From Bacteroidaceae bacterium (GTDB lineage: Bacteria; Bacteroidota; Bacteroidia; Bacteroidales; Bacteroidaceae): 33,376 nt of DNA. Both the position numbers and the translations under genes were made by a program. Shown piece by piece: positions 25,152 to 33,336 of the stretch (position 1 is its first letter; every line of letters starts with the position of its first letter). A model generated the notes under the pieces. That model had not been told where the DNA came from, ran no database searches, and worked only from the letters and a program-made list of their open reading frames with translations. The DNA is taken from contig CABIXF010000045.1 in the NCBI GenBank assembly GCA_902362595.1, positions 1 through 33,376 of the forward strand, read 5' to 3'.

Positions 25152-28001
25152 TTACTCAAAACTTCCGTAGCGCGTAGGCAGCAGCTTCCGGTCGCCCAAC
25201 GTGTTGTCGATGCGGGCCACATTAATCCAGAACTTGTTGTCGCGCACACTCTGAATAGGATAGGCCGCCTTCTCCCGGCTGTAAGGATGCGTCCAGTTGT
25301 CACCCACAATCTCGTACTCCGGATGCGGCGAGTTCACCAGTACGTTGTCTTCCTTGTCGGCCTTTCCGCTTTCAATCTCGGCAATCTCTTCCCGGATGTG
25401 TACCATGACCTCGATGAAATTATCCAATTCAGCCTTGCTTTCACTTTCGGTCGGCTCAATCATCAGCGTGCCGTGTACCGGGAAGGAGAGGGTAGGCGCA
25501 TGGTAACCGTAGTCCATCAGACGCTTGGAGATATCGTTTTCCGAGATACCGCTTTCCTCGTGCAGCTTCCGGCACTCCAGAATCATTTCGTGTCCCACGA
25601 AACCGTTCTTGCCACGGTACACCACTCCATACGCATCCTTCAAGCAGGCAGCCAGGTAGTTCGCGTTGAGAATGGCCACCTGCGTGGCTTTCTTCAATCC
25701 CTCGGCCCCCATCATGCAGATGTACCCGTAGGTGATAGGCAGGATACCCGCACTTCCGTAAGGTGCCGCCGACACTTCATTCGTCGGGTTGCCCAGACTG
25801 ACGTGTCCCGGTAGGAAAGGCACCAAGTGTTCGGACACACAAATCGGGCCCACACCCGGACCGCCACCTCCGTGCGGGCTGGCAAAGGTCTTGTGCAGGT
25901 TCAGGTGACACAAATCAGCCCCGATGGTACCCGGATTCGTCAGCCCTACCTGTCCGTTCATGTTCGCGCCATCCATGTACACCTGTGCGCCGCACGCATG
26001 GATAATCCGGCATATCTCCTTGATTTCCTCTTCAAAAATACCGTGGGTAGACGGATACGTAATCATCAGCGCCGCCAGTTCGTTCTTGTGCGCTTCCGCC
26101 TTCTCCCGCAAGTCGTTCAGGTCGACGTTTCCGTGCTCGTCGCACGCGCAAGTCAGCGGCTCATATCCCGCCTGTACGGCAGAAGCCGGATTGGTGCCGT
26201 GGGCCGATGCTGGAATCAAGACCAGATGACGGTGTCCTTGTCCGATGCTTTCCAGATAGCTCCGGATGACACGCAATCCCGTATATTCACCCGCAGCTCC
26301 GGAATTTGGCTGGAGAGACACTCCCGCAAAACCCGTGATGGTCTTCAACTGTTCGCACAGGTTCTGAATCAACGTCTGATAGCCTGCTGCCTGATCTTCC
26401 GGCACCAGCGGATGCATGTTCATCCAAGCCGCATTGCTCAGCGGTAACATTTCGGCCGCCGCATTCAGCTTCATGGTACAGGAGCCCAGTGAAATCATGG
26501 AGTGGGCCAACGAAATATCCTTGCGTTCCAGGCGCTTGATGTATCGCATCATCTCCGTTTCCGTGTGGTATTTATGGAACACCTCATGAGTCAGGAATGA
26601 GCTTCGGCGTCTGAACTCACGTGGCAAGAAAGCCGTTTCCGGGATTTCACCTGTATCATGTGTTGTTTCTTCTGCTGCAATTCCAAAAAGATTGACAATC
26701 AGATTGGCATCAGCCCGCGTAGTCGTTTCGTCTACACTGATACCTACGTCGCCATTTTCAAAATAACGAAGGTTAATTTCCTTGCTGAGTGCAATGGTGC
26801 GCAGTTTCTGAGTGGTTACATTTTCCGGCAACTGCATTCTCAGTGTATCGAAAAACGCTTCATGACGTAACTTGTAGCCTAGACGGATAAGTTGTTTGGA
26901 CAGCCAGACCGCCACGGCATGTACATGATTGGCAATCTCTTTCAATCCTTCCGGTCCATGATACACGGCATAGAAGCCCGACATTGTAGCCAGCAAGGCC
27001 TGTGCCGTACAGATATTGGACGTAGCTTTTTCCCGTTTGATGTGCTGTTCACGAGTCTGCAAGGCCATACGGTAGCACAGCCGGCCATACTTGTCCTTCG
27101 ACAAGCCGATGATGCGTCCCGGCATGTTGCGCTTGTACTCATTCCGTGTAGCGAAATACGCAGCCGAAGGACCTCCGTAGAACATCGGCGTACCCAGACG
27201 CTGGGCACTTCCGAACACGATGTCGGCTCCCCATTCTCCGGGCGGCACCAGAATGGCCAGCGAGAGGATATCGGCAGCCACGGCCACCTTGCATCCGGCG
27301 GCATGCGCCTGCTCCGTAAAGGCCCGGTAGTCTTCAATGCTTCCGCTGTTGTTCGGATATTGCACGATGCAGCCGAACATATCAGGTGTGAAAGTCAGTT
27401 CCTTGTAACTGCCCACCTTGACTGTGATGCCCTGCGGAAGGGCACGGGTACGGATTACCGCCAAATCTTGCGGGAAAATCTCTTCGTCGACGAACAGCAC
27501 GTTGGCCTGGGCCTTCTGCTGGGCACGGCTTCTGAGTCCGTGCATCATCGTGGCTGCTTCTGCTGCAGCCGTAGCCTCATCCAGCAAGGAGCAGTTGGCC
27601 AGCGGCATGGCCGTCAAGTCACTGATGACCGTCTGGAAGTTCAGCAGCGCCTCCAGACGTCCCTGAGAGATTTCTGCCTGATAGGGCGTGTAGGAAGTGT
27701 ACCACACCGGATTCTCAAATACGTTGCGCTGGATAACCGCCGGAGTCACGGTGTCATACCATCCGCATCCAATGTAGGTCTTATATTGTTTGTTCTGTGC
27801 TGCCAGCTGGCCGATGTGCGTGGCAAATTCACGTTCCGTCATGGCAGGAGGCAGTTTCAGTGGTTCCTTCAAACGAATATTAGCCGGGATGGTTTTGTCT
27901 ATCAGCTCATCCAGGCTGTTGACTCCAATTTTTTTCAGCATCAGCGGAAGCTCTTCCTCTCCAATACCGATGTGTCGGTTTGCAAATGTCGTTGTTTTCA
28001 T
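25152..28001 (-). CDS. gcvP: Glycine dehydrogenase (decarboxylating), P protein
   Basis: The P protein of the glycine cleavage system decarboxylates glycine with pyridoxal phosphate and passes the aminomethyl group to lipoylated H protein. The frame encodes the single-chain form, about 949 residues, with N-terminal and C-terminal PLP-fold halves. The PLP lysine lies in NLHKTFASPHGGGGPGVGPI, and the glycine-rich loop is intact. The N terminus FANRHIGIGEEELPLMLKKIG is typical. The frame extends to 28013, but the ATG at 28001 (MKTTTFANRHIG) fits the family better. H and T proteins are not nearby. It lies 39 bp downstream of the metallo-hydrolase gene and probably ends a four-gene operon. lipB further right supplies octanoyl groups for lipoylation. 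Confidence 0.96.
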   Translation of the reverse strand: MKTTTFANRHIGIGEEELPLMLKKIGVNSLDELIDKTIPANIRLKEPLKLPPAMTEREFATHIGQLAAQNKQYKTYIGCGWYDTVTPAVIQRNVFENPVWYTSYTPYQAEISQGRLEALLNFQTVISDLTAMPLANCSLLDEATAAAEAATMMHGLRSRAQQKAQANVLFVDEEIFPQDLAVIRTRALPQGITVKVGSYKELTFTPDMFGCIVQYPNNSGSIEDYRAFTEQAHAAGCKVAVAADILSLAILVPPGEWGADIVFGSAQRLGTPMFYGGPSAAYFATRNEYKRNMPGRIIGLSKDKYGRLCYRMALQTREQHIKREKATSNICTAQALLATMSGFYAVYHGPEGLKEIANHVHAVAVWLSKQLIRLGYKLRHEAFFDTLRMQLPENVTTQKLRTIALSKEINLRYFENGDVGISVDETTTRADANLIVNLFGIAAEETTHDTGEIPETAFLPREFRRRSSFLTHEVFHKYHTETEMMRYIKRLERKDISLAHSMISLGSCTMKLNAAAEMLPLSNAAWMNMHPLVPEDQAAGYQTLIQNLCEQLKTITGFAGVSLQPNSGAAGEYTGLRVIRSYLESIGQGHRHLVLIPASAHGTNPASAVQAGYEPLTCACDEHGNVDLNDLREKAEAHKNELAALMITYPSTHGIFEEEIKEICRIIHACGAQVYMDGANMNGQVGLTNPGTIGADLCHLNLHKTFASPHGGGGPGVGPICVSEHLVPFLPGHVSLGNPTNEVSAAPYGSAGILPITYGYICMMGAEGLKKATQVAILNANYLAACLKDAYGVVYRGKNGFVGHEMILECRKLHEESGISENDISKRLMDYGYHAPTLSFPVHGTLMIEPTESESKAELDNFIEVMVHIREEIAEIESGKADKEDNVLVNSPHPEYEIVGDNWTHPYSREKAAYPIQSVRDNKFWINVARIDNTLGDRKLLPTRYGSFE

Positions 28002-28040
28002 GATTATAAGCAAGATTTATGGTTTCAGGTAAAACGATTC

Positions 28041-28685
28041 TCAGCGGAAGAAAGGATTGTTCATCTTTTCATATCCGATAGTGGTGGGATTTCCATGTCC
28101 CGGATACACCGTCGTTTCGTCGGGAAGCACGAGCAGACGCGACACTATGCTTTCTCTCAGCTGTTCGAAGTTTCCCCCTTCCAGGTCGGCCCGTCCGATG
28201 CTGCCTCGGAACAAGACATCACCGCTGAACATGCAGTGCTGTGCCTCACAATAGAATACCAGCCCCCCCGGCGAATGACCCGGTACGGCAATCACCTTCA
28301 GTTCCTGGTTGCCTACCGGCACGACATCCCCGTCGTGGAGGGCGTTGCCCATGGCAGGCGCTTCCTCATTCAGCGGGAAACCGAACATCCGGCAATACTC
28401 TCCGATGCGCGGCAGGAGAAACGCATCCTGCTCGCTGGCCTCCGTGCGCAATCCGAACTCACGGAGCATGAACGCATTGCCAAACACATGGTCCAGGTGC
28501 AGGTGCGTGTTCAGCAGATGGCACACCGTCAGCCCGTTGTCCGTGATGAACTTCTTCAGCGTCTGTTGTTCTTCCTTGTAGTAGCATCCGGCATCAATGA
28601 CAGCCGCCTGCAGTGTCTCCTCGTCCCACACCACGTAACAGTTGACGGGAAACATATTGAATTCAAATGATTTTATTTTCAGCAT
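28041..28685 (-). CDS. Metallo-beta-lactamase fold hydrolase (glyoxalase II-like)
   Basis: The 214-residue cytoplasmic hydrolase has the complete two-metal site: HLHLDH (H61, H63, D65, H66), H137 in VPGHSPGG, D156 in SGDVLF and H197 in YPGHGN. It resembles the YcbL/GloB group that hydrolyses thioesters such as lactoylglutathione. Bacteroides generally lack glutathione, so the natural substrate is open. It lies 5 bp after rsmG on the same strand, and gcvP follows. Confidence 0.9.
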   Translation of the reverse strand: MLKIKSFEFNMFPVNCYVVWDEETLQAAVIDAGCYYKEEQQTLKKFITDNGLTVCHLLNTHLHLDHVFGNAFMLREFGLRTEASEQDAFLLPRIGEYCRMFGFPLNEEAPAMGNALHDGDVVPVGNQELKVIAVPGHSPGGLVFYCEAQHCMFSGDVLFRGSIGRADLEGGNFEQLRESIVSRLLVLPDETTVYPGHGNPTTIGYEKMNNPFFR

Positions 28686-28690
28686 ACGAT

Positions 28691-29317
28691 TTATCCGTTA
28701 ATGGTTACATATACCACTTTCTTGGTTTCGAAAAATTCTTCCTCAAAATAGTCCTTCAAGTCATAAATGAGCGTCTGGTGCTTCACCGGCATGACTTCTC
28801 TGTCCAATTCTCCACCCTTCAGGCAAATCAGTCCGTTGGGGAGGGCATTGTGCTGTTCCTTCCGGATATTCTTCCGGATAATCTTCAGCAGGTCGGTGAG
28901 CGGCATCACCGCCCGGCTCACCACAAAATCAAACTGCTGTTTTTCTTCTTCGGCGCGGCAGTGACGGGTCGTCACGTTCTTCAGCCCGATGGCCTGGGCG
29001 ATTTCCGTAGCCACCTTCACCTTCTTGCCAATGCTGTCCACCAGATGGAAATGCGTGTCGGGAAACAGGATGGCCAGGGGAATTCCCGGAAACCCTCCAC
29101 CCGTACCCAAGTCCATAATTTCGGTTCCCGGACGGAACTGGATGATTTTCGCGATGCCCAGCGAATGCAGCACATGATGCTCATACAGATTGGTGATGTC
29201 CTTGCGTGAAATCACGTTGATTTTGCTGTTCCAGTCGGTGTATAAGTCATACAACGCCGCAAACTGCTGTTTCTGCGTCTCGGTCAGGTTGGGGAAATAT
29301 TTTAAAATGATATCCAT
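28691..29317 (-). CDS. rsmG: 16S rRNA (guanine527-N7)-methyltransferase RsmG
   Basis: The enzyme methylates N7 of G527 in 16S rRNA. The SAM-binding loop is MDLGTGGGFPGIPLA (68-82), preceded by the family signature NVISRKDITNLYEHHVLHSLG (34-54) and followed by the acidic VDS strand end. The length of 208 is standard. It is embedded between a DUF3298 lipoprotein gene (6 bp upstream) and the metallo-hydrolase gene (5 bp downstream). Loss of rsmG gives low-level streptomycin resistance in other bacteria; this copy looks intact. Confidence 0.95.
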   Translation of the reverse strand: MDIILKYFPNLTETQKQQFAALYDLYTDWNSKINVISRKDITNLYEHHVLHSLGIAKIIQFRPGTEIMDLGTGGGFPGIPLAILFPDTHFHLVDSIGKKVKVATEIAQAIGLKNVTTRHCRAEEEKQQFDFVVSRAVMPLTDLLKIIRKNIRKEQHNALPNGLICLKGGELDREVMPVKHQTLIYDLKDYFEEEFFETKKVVYVTING

Positions 29318-29323
29318 GTACGA

Positions 29324-30187
29324 TTATTTCTTGTTTAAATAAATATCTATTTCTTTGTAGGGAACCGTCAGTTCGAAGCGGCCCATATAATAAGGAGCAA
29401 TGTCATACGTGTTGTACAAGAACGTCACTCCCTTTTTCCCAAGCAGGAAATTGTCGGGAATGTAGAGGTCCGTATCCAGCAGCACACCCACTTCATTCAG
29501 TCCTTCCAGGCAGGTCAAGGTGTCTGTCTCCAGTTTCCGGTTCACGTCGGCCAATAGCTGGACGAATATCCGCTTGCAGATTTCTTCGTCTGCACCTTTC
29601 TGAAACACTTCTTCCTTGGTCAGACCGTGTCCGTCGCGCGCATCCACGTTGACCCAGCGAGCCCATGTGTTGGGATGTGCTCCTCCCGTGTATTGGAAGG
29701 TTGTCACCGAATAATTCCAGATATTGTCTTTCCCTCCCTCCAGTTGTGAGCGGATTTCAAACTCATAATTATACCAGTTGGGTATCTCGTCGGCCTTCAT
29801 CCCGTTTTTCACATCTGCCTGATAACTGTCTTCCACGTCTTTCAGGTAATCATGCACCAGACTTTCCTTGATGGCAGACACAAATGCCTGCGGAGAGACC
29901 ATACCTGCATGGGCACTGAAGAAAGCTTCTTCAAGCGTCTGGTTAATGACCTGCGTCAATGAATCGTGTGGGTCCGATTTCAAATATTTAAAACAAAGTT
30001 TGATTTGACAATTGGGCGATCCCGGATTGGCTGCATCCAGATACACGGTTGTATCAATTGGAACGGAATCTACCGACACTCCACCCTTTCCGGCGGAATG
30101 ATTTCCTGTACAACCCGGAAACATCATCGTGGAAAAAGCTCCACATAAAATGGAGGAGAATATCCCTCCCTGTATTTTTTTCATCAT
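29324..30187 (-). CDS. DUF3298-domain lipoprotein
   Basis: The 287-residue protein starts with a lipoprotein signal, KKIQGGIFSSILCGAFSTMMFPGC (lipobox FPGC, Cys26). The C-terminal half is DUF3298: FQYTGGAHPNTWARWVN (about 165-181), the DGHGLTKEEVF turn, and FLYNTYDIAPYYMGRFELTVPYKEI near the end. The preceding part fits the associated DUF4163 region. This pair of domains is found in RsiV and PdaC, where it binds lysozyme or acts on peptidoglycan. A role at the cell envelope is likely, but the ligand is unknown. A -7 element TATATTTG lies about 40 bp upstream, and rsmG follows after 6 bp, so it heads the operon that ends with gcvP. Confidence 0.87.
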   Translation of the reverse strand: MMKKIQGGIFSSILCGAFSTMMFPGCTGNHSAGKGGVSVDSVPIDTTVYLDAANPGSPNCQIKLCFKYLKSDPHDSLTQVINQTLEEAFFSAHAGMVSPQAFVSAIKESLVHDYLKDVEDSYQADVKNGMKADEIPNWYNYEFEIRSQLEGGKDNIWNYSVTTFQYTGGAHPNTWARWVNVDARDGHGLTKEEVFQKGADEEICKRIFVQLLADVNRKLETDTLTCLEGLNEVGVLLDTDLYIPDNFLLGKKGVTFLYNTYDIAPYYMGRFELTVPYKEIDIYLNKK

Positions 30188-30226
30188 ATTTAGACGTTTA
30201 TTCAGATAATGGTCTTCTTATGTCTA

Positions 30227-30234
30227 CAAATATA
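30227..30234 (-). promoter_or_regulatory. -7 promoter element of the DUF3298-rsmG operon
   Basis: The minus strand reads TATATTTG, an exact TAnnTTTG match, about 40 bp before the ATG at 30187. The -33 element is weak. Confidence 0.6.
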
Positions 30235-30282
30235 GCATAACTTCCCGAATTGTCATGGAAAAAGGAATTCTTTTTGTAAATC

Positions 30283-30314
30283 TTTGCCATTCCCACGGAA
30301 AAACTTTTTCTTTG
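30283..30314 (+). promoter_or_regulatory. lipB promoter
   Basis: TTTG at 30283-30286 is followed after 20 bp by TTTCTTTG (30307-30314), seven of eight matches to TAnnTTTG. It lies 30 bp upstream of the ATG at 30345, so the in-frame ATG at 30255 would precede the transcription start. Confidence 0.55.
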
Positions 30315-30344
30315 CAAAATGTAACCTATCAAGAATTGAATGCC

Positions 30345-31010
30345 ATGATTACAATAGAAAACTGGGGACTCATCTCTTATTCCGAAGCCTGGCAGCGACA
30401 AACTGCTCTTTTTGACCAGCTGATTGAGGCGAAGCTCCACGGGAAACCTTATACCAACCGGATTATCTTCTGCCAGCATCCGCACGTGTACACGCTGGGC
30501 AAACATGGAAAGGCAGCCAACATGCTGCTGAACCCCATGCAGTTACAGACCATTCATGCCGAACTGTTCCAGGTGGACCGGGGAGGGGACATCACCTACC
30601 ACGGACCGGGACAATGGGTGTGCTATCCGATTCTGAACCTGGAAGACTTCCACCTGGGACTGAAGGAATACCTGCACCTGCTGGAAGAAGCTGTCATCCG
30701 CCTGTGCGGACAGTACGGCATTGAGGCCGGAAGAGTGAACGGGGCCACGGGCGTATGGCTGGCCACCGGTACACCGAAAGAACGTAAAATCTGTGCCATG
30801 GGTGTGAGAAGCAGCCATTTCGTCACCATGCACGGACTGGCCCTCAACGTGAATACCGATTTAAGGTATTTCAGCTACATCCATCCCTGCGGATTCATCG
30901 ACAAAGGAGTCACTTCGCTACAGGCGGAGCTAAAACGAGAAATCCCGATGGACGAAGTGAAAGACAGGCTAGAAAAGCTGATACTGGAATTATTCAAGGA
31001 AACGGACTGA
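30345..31010 (+). CDS. lipB: Lipoyl(octanoyl) transferase LipB
   Basis: LipB moves octanoyl from acyl carrier protein to the lipoyl domains of H protein and 2-oxoacid dehydrogenases, the first step of lipoate synthesis. Family motifs are FCQHPHVYTLGKHGKAANML, RGGDITYHGPGQWVCYPI, the catalytic Lys in RKICAMGVR, HGLALNVNTDL and the catalytic Cys in HPCGFIDKGVTSL. The frame is open from 30255, but the first 30 residues (MEKGILFVNLCHSHG) are not family-like and overlap the promoter, so the start is placed at the ATG at 30345 (MITIENWG, 221 residues). It is convergent with the SGNH hydrolase gene. Confidence 0.94.
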   Translation: MITIENWGLISYSEAWQRQTALFDQLIEAKLHGKPYTNRIIFCQHPHVYTLGKHGKAANMLLNPMQLQTIHAELFQVDRGGDITYHGPGQWVCYPILNLEDFHLGLKEYLHLLEEAVIRLCGQYGIEAGRVNGATGVWLATGTPKERKICAMGVRSSHFVTMHGLALNVNTDLRYFSYIHPCGFIDKGVTSLQAELKREIPMDEVKDRLEKLILELFKETD

Positions 31011-31030
31011 CGCATTCCGTCAGGCCGTTT
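31000..31030. terminator. Bidirectional terminator between lipB and the SGNH hydrolase gene
   Basis: A 13-pair stem with one A/G mismatch joins 31000-31012 (AAACGGACTGACG) to 31018-31030 (CGTCAGGCCGTTT) across a 5-nt loop. Its left arm overlaps the last lipB codons and stop. The T run is short. Confidence 0.6.
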
Positions 31031-31038
31031 CTGCCACA

Positions 31039-31725
31039 TTATTGCCGACCGGCAAGAAACACTTTCAACTGTTCATCGATTTGCTGCATACCCTTTACCG
31101 AAGGATGTCCGCCCTGCTTGTCGATACCCTTCAACTCCAGGCAGGGCACCTGATAATGTGCGCAGATGGTCTTTACAGATTCGTTGATTTCCGTCTTCAG
31201 GTCGCAGTTCAGCAGGAAATACACCTCCACATTGGGATAGCGGTAGCGGATGTGCTCCAGCATATAAGCCATGGCCGGACGGAAGCTGGACAAGTCCTGC
31301 TTGGTCCAGTCCGCATACTGGTATTCGCCGATGGGTGCTCCGGCCCAGCTGTCGTTCGTACCGCCGAATATCAGGATGATGTCCGGGCAGCCCAGGTTGT
31401 CCATCCGCGTCACGAACGAGCGGTCGGAATAGTCCGCTTTCTGGTAGCCGGTATGGCAGATGGTAGAACCCGAAAAGGAGTTGTTCACACACAGGCGGTA
31501 TCCGCTTTCCTGAATGAACTTGTACCACCACGTCTGGCCGACGGAAGTCACATCGTTCTTATTTAAAGGCTGTGGAAAATACCACACGGCATTCGTATCC
31601 GGTTGAAGATAGTGCTCGAACGTGGAATAGGAATCCCCTAAAATGGAAACGGATTTCCGGTACTGCGAAAATCCGGTGCTGCAAATCATCATGAAGAGGA
31701 GCAGCAAAGCAAACGTTTTTCTCAT
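31039..31725 (-). CDS. SGNH-hydrolase family esterase, exported
   Basis: The GDSL/SGNH hydrolase fold is clear: block I ILGDSYSTF with the nucleophile Ser, block II Gly in NNSFSGSTI, block III GGTNDSW with the oxyanion Asn, and block V GGHPSVKGM with the catalytic His (Asp three residues before is replaced by a Gly here). Substrates of such enzymes are typically ester-linked acyl or acetyl groups on glycans. The frame opens at 31794, but a consensus -7 element lies within that extension and the ATG at 31725 gives a textbook signal peptide (MRKTFALLLLFMMICSTGFS), so that start is used (228 residues). Confidence 0.87.
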   Translation of the reverse strand: MRKTFALLLLFMMICSTGFSQYRKSVSILGDSYSTFEHYLQPDTNAVWYFPQPLNKNDVTSVGQTWWYKFIQESGYRLCVNNSFSGSTICHTGYQKADYSDRSFVTRMDNLGCPDIILIFGGTNDSWAGAPIGEYQYADWTKQDLSSFRPAMAYMLEHIRYRYPNVEVYFLLNCDLKTEINESVKTICAHYQVPCLELKGIDKQGGHPSVKGMQQIDEQLKVFLAGRQ

Positions 31726-31747
31726 GATATGTCGGTTAAAGTTTTCA

Positions 31748-31755
31748 CAAATGTA
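31748..31755 (-). promoter_or_regulatory. -7 promoter element of the SGNH hydrolase gene
   Basis: The minus strand reads TACATTTG, matching TAnnTTTG, 22 bp before the ATG at 31725. Confidence 0.55.
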
Positions 31756-31876
31756 CATGATAAAAAGCAAAAACGGAGGGAAAAAAAGATACAAATAAGG
31801 GATATTTTGTCCGGAAACAAGGAATCAGGGTAAAATTATCCGTAATCTGTCTACCGCAAATTTTCCCAAACCGATG

Positions 31877-31884
31877 TATTTTTG
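31877..31884 (+). promoter_or_regulatory. -7 promoter element of the acetyltransferase gene
   Basis: TATTTTTG matches TAnnTTTG and lies 33 bp before the ATG at 31918. Confidence 0.6.
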
Positions 31885-31917
31885 TGAAATAGAAACAGAT
31901 TTACAAAACATAAAGAC

Positions 31918-32481
31918 ATGGAACTAAATGATTTTCTGACGCATGTAGCCCAGCGTCGCCCGCTGGATACCCCTGAAATACAGGAATTTCTGGACCGGAT
32001 GAGCGATGAAGCCCGCCGGGTAACATTCGAGCTGAACGGCTCATATCACACCATGGAAGAAGTCCGGGCACTGATGTCCCGCCTTTTCGGACGTCCGGTA
32101 GACGAGACCTTCCGGGTATTTCCTCCTTTCTACACGGATTTCGGAAAGAATCTCCACGTGGGAAAGAACGTGTTCATCAATGCCTGCTGCCATTTTCAGG
32201 ACCAGGGCGGAGTGACCCTGGGCGACGGCTGCCTGATAGGGCACAACGTGGTGTTCGCCACGCTGAACCACGACCTGAACCCGGAACGCCGTGCCGCCAT
32301 GACGCCGGCTCCCATCGTCTTGGGAAAACGGGTATGGGTAGGCTCGAACAGTACCATCCTGCAAGGAGTCACCATCGGTGACGGTGCCGTGATTGCCGCA
32401 GGAGCCGTCGTGACGAAGGATGTGCCGGCCAATACGATAGTAGGAGGTGTGCCGGCCAAGTTTATCCGGAGCATCGAGTGA
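31918..32481 (+). CDS. Hexapeptide-repeat sugar O-acetyltransferase (maltose/NodL-type)
   Basis: The 187-residue protein starts with the maltose-acetyltransferase helical cap (about 1-60, ending [13 protein letters not shown]) and continues as a left-handed beta helix with hexapeptide turns such as [54 protein letters not shown] and [11 protein letters not shown]. The catalytic His is in [13 protein letters not shown]. It uses acetyl-CoA to acetylate a sugar or related hydroxyl; the acceptor is not predictable. It stands alone with its own promoter and terminator. Confidence 0.9.
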   Translation: MELNDFLTHVAQRRPLDTPEIQEFLDRMSDEARRVTFELNGSYHTMEEVRALMSRLFGRPVDETFRVFPPFYTDFGKNLHVGKNVFINACCHFQDQGGVTLGDGCLIGHNVVFATLNHDLNPERRAAMTPAPIVLGKRVWVGSNSTILQGVTIGDGAVIAAGAVVTKDVPANTIVGGVPAKFIRSIE

Positions 32482-32509
32482 CAAATTTTTGCGTTTTTGC
32501 TTATACGAG

Positions 32510-32542
32510 AAAAGGCCGGTGGGTTTTTCTGCTGGCCTTTTT
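32510..32542 (+). terminator. Terminator after the acetyltransferase gene
   Basis: AAAAGGCC (32510-32517) pairs with GGCCTTTT (32534-32541), 28 bp past the stop, and ends in a T run. Confidence 0.65.
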
Positions 32543-32576
32543 ATACGTATTTTATACGCAATAAAGTGTTTAAAAA

Positions 32577-32612
32577 GAAATACCTCTGCGAATGCACACG
32601 CAGAGGTATTTC
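32577..32612. terminator. Bidirectional terminator between converging genes
   Basis: A perfect 14-bp stem (32577-32590 with 32599-32612) with an 8-nt loop lies immediately before the stop of the lipoprotein gene. A-rich sequence is on the left and T-rich sequence on the right, so it can serve both directions. Confidence 0.75.
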
Positions 32613-32613
32613 T

Positions 32614-33003
32614 TTATTCTGTAGCAGATTTTTCCTCAAACTCTATATTTATCGAAGTATTGTCCCACTTATTCATCTTCTGTGTACCGAAATCTATCAG
32701 GAAGCCTGGCCAAAACAGAATGTTCCACAAACAAGCATTGTTGAAGGTAGATTCAAGCATCAACGGTGAAGGTTTGTATCCTTCTTTCTTTGCAATCAAA
32801 GTTTTATCTTCACGTTTCTTCTTAATCTTAATGGTAGTAACCTGATCTTTACCTATTTCTCCAAGTCTCATATTGCTACTTGCATCGTAAATTTTTGTTC
32901 CTTCAGGTCCAGTAAATGTAATCGTTTGTTTTGAACTACTGAATAAAGTGCAGCATGATGACAATGTCATTGATGCAACTAGTAATAACATTATGTTCTT
33001 CAT
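32614..33003 (-). CDS. Small lipoprotein with PEGA-like domain
   Basis: The 129-residue protein begins MKNIMLLLVASMTLSSCCTLF, a lipoprotein signal with the lipobox LSSC. The body is a short beta-rich PEGA-like unit (FTGPEGTKIYDASSNMRLGEI, then VTTIKIKKKREDKTLIAKKEGYKPSPLML). It is followed by a hydrophobic stretch NACLWNILFWPGFLIDFGTQKMNKWD, which is common in small Bacteroides lipoproteins of unknown function. The reading frame extends to 33048, but the ATG at 33003 gives the proper signal. It may be a peripheral envelope protein; nothing more specific can be said. Confidence 0.75.
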   Translation of the reverse strand: MKNIMLLLVASMTLSSCCTLFSSSKQTITFTGPEGTKIYDASSNMRLGEIGKDQVTTIKIKKKREDKTLIAKKEGYKPSPLMLESTFNNACLWNILFWPGFLIDFGTQKMNKWDNTSINIEFEEKSATE

Positions 33004-33156
33004 TTTACTTATAGAATTATGGTTATTTGTATATACTTTTCGAATCACGCTGAAAGGTATTCAAAAACGCTGCATTTTCTTGCAGAGTCTTTAATACTGA
33101 AGTGGGGTTGAAGGTAGAAAATAATCTTTAAAAACGCAAAGTCTTACCGCACTTTG

Positions 33157-33290
33157 TTATCCACTTGGTAGATTAGCTCTTGCACGACAGACAATCCCTA
33201 CTGAAGGGTAGAATCCTCGAAGCAGTACAACATGCCGTCCATAGAATGCATCGTAATTTTTGTCAAAGTGCCATTGATTTAAGCAAGATA
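33157..33290 (-). pseudogene. Possible decayed 3' coding fragment
   Basis: An open minus-strand frame without a start codon ends in TAA at 33157-33159. It reads NQWHFDKNYDAFYGRHVVLL, then RGFYPSVGIVCRARANLPSG. The YGRxVxLxRG pattern weakly resembles the C terminus of FISUMP-type (Fibrobacter succinogenes major paralogous) proteins. The frame runs into a terminator hairpin upstream. This is a tentative relic and could be chance. Confidence 0.25.
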
Positions 33291-33295
33291 TAAAA

Positions 33296-33331
33296 AAGAG
33301 GCCGTCTCAAAATGAATTGAGATGGCCTCTG
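33296..33331 (-). terminator. Leftward intrinsic terminator at the right edge
   Basis: GAGGCC and TCTCA on the left pair with TGAGA and GGCCTC on the right, with one mismatch and a short loop (AAATGAAT). On the minus strand the hairpin is followed by TTTTTT, so it ends transcription coming from beyond the right edge. Similar GAGGC-GTCTCAAAAT hairpins often lie at the ends of insertion sequences. Confidence 0.6.
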
Positions 33332-33336
33332 TCGTT

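Noticed and set aside
26892..28670. 592-codon open frame on the plus strand opposite gcvP
   Set aside because: It is an antisense shadow of gcvP and the metallo-hydrolase gene, crossing both, with no recognisable domains.
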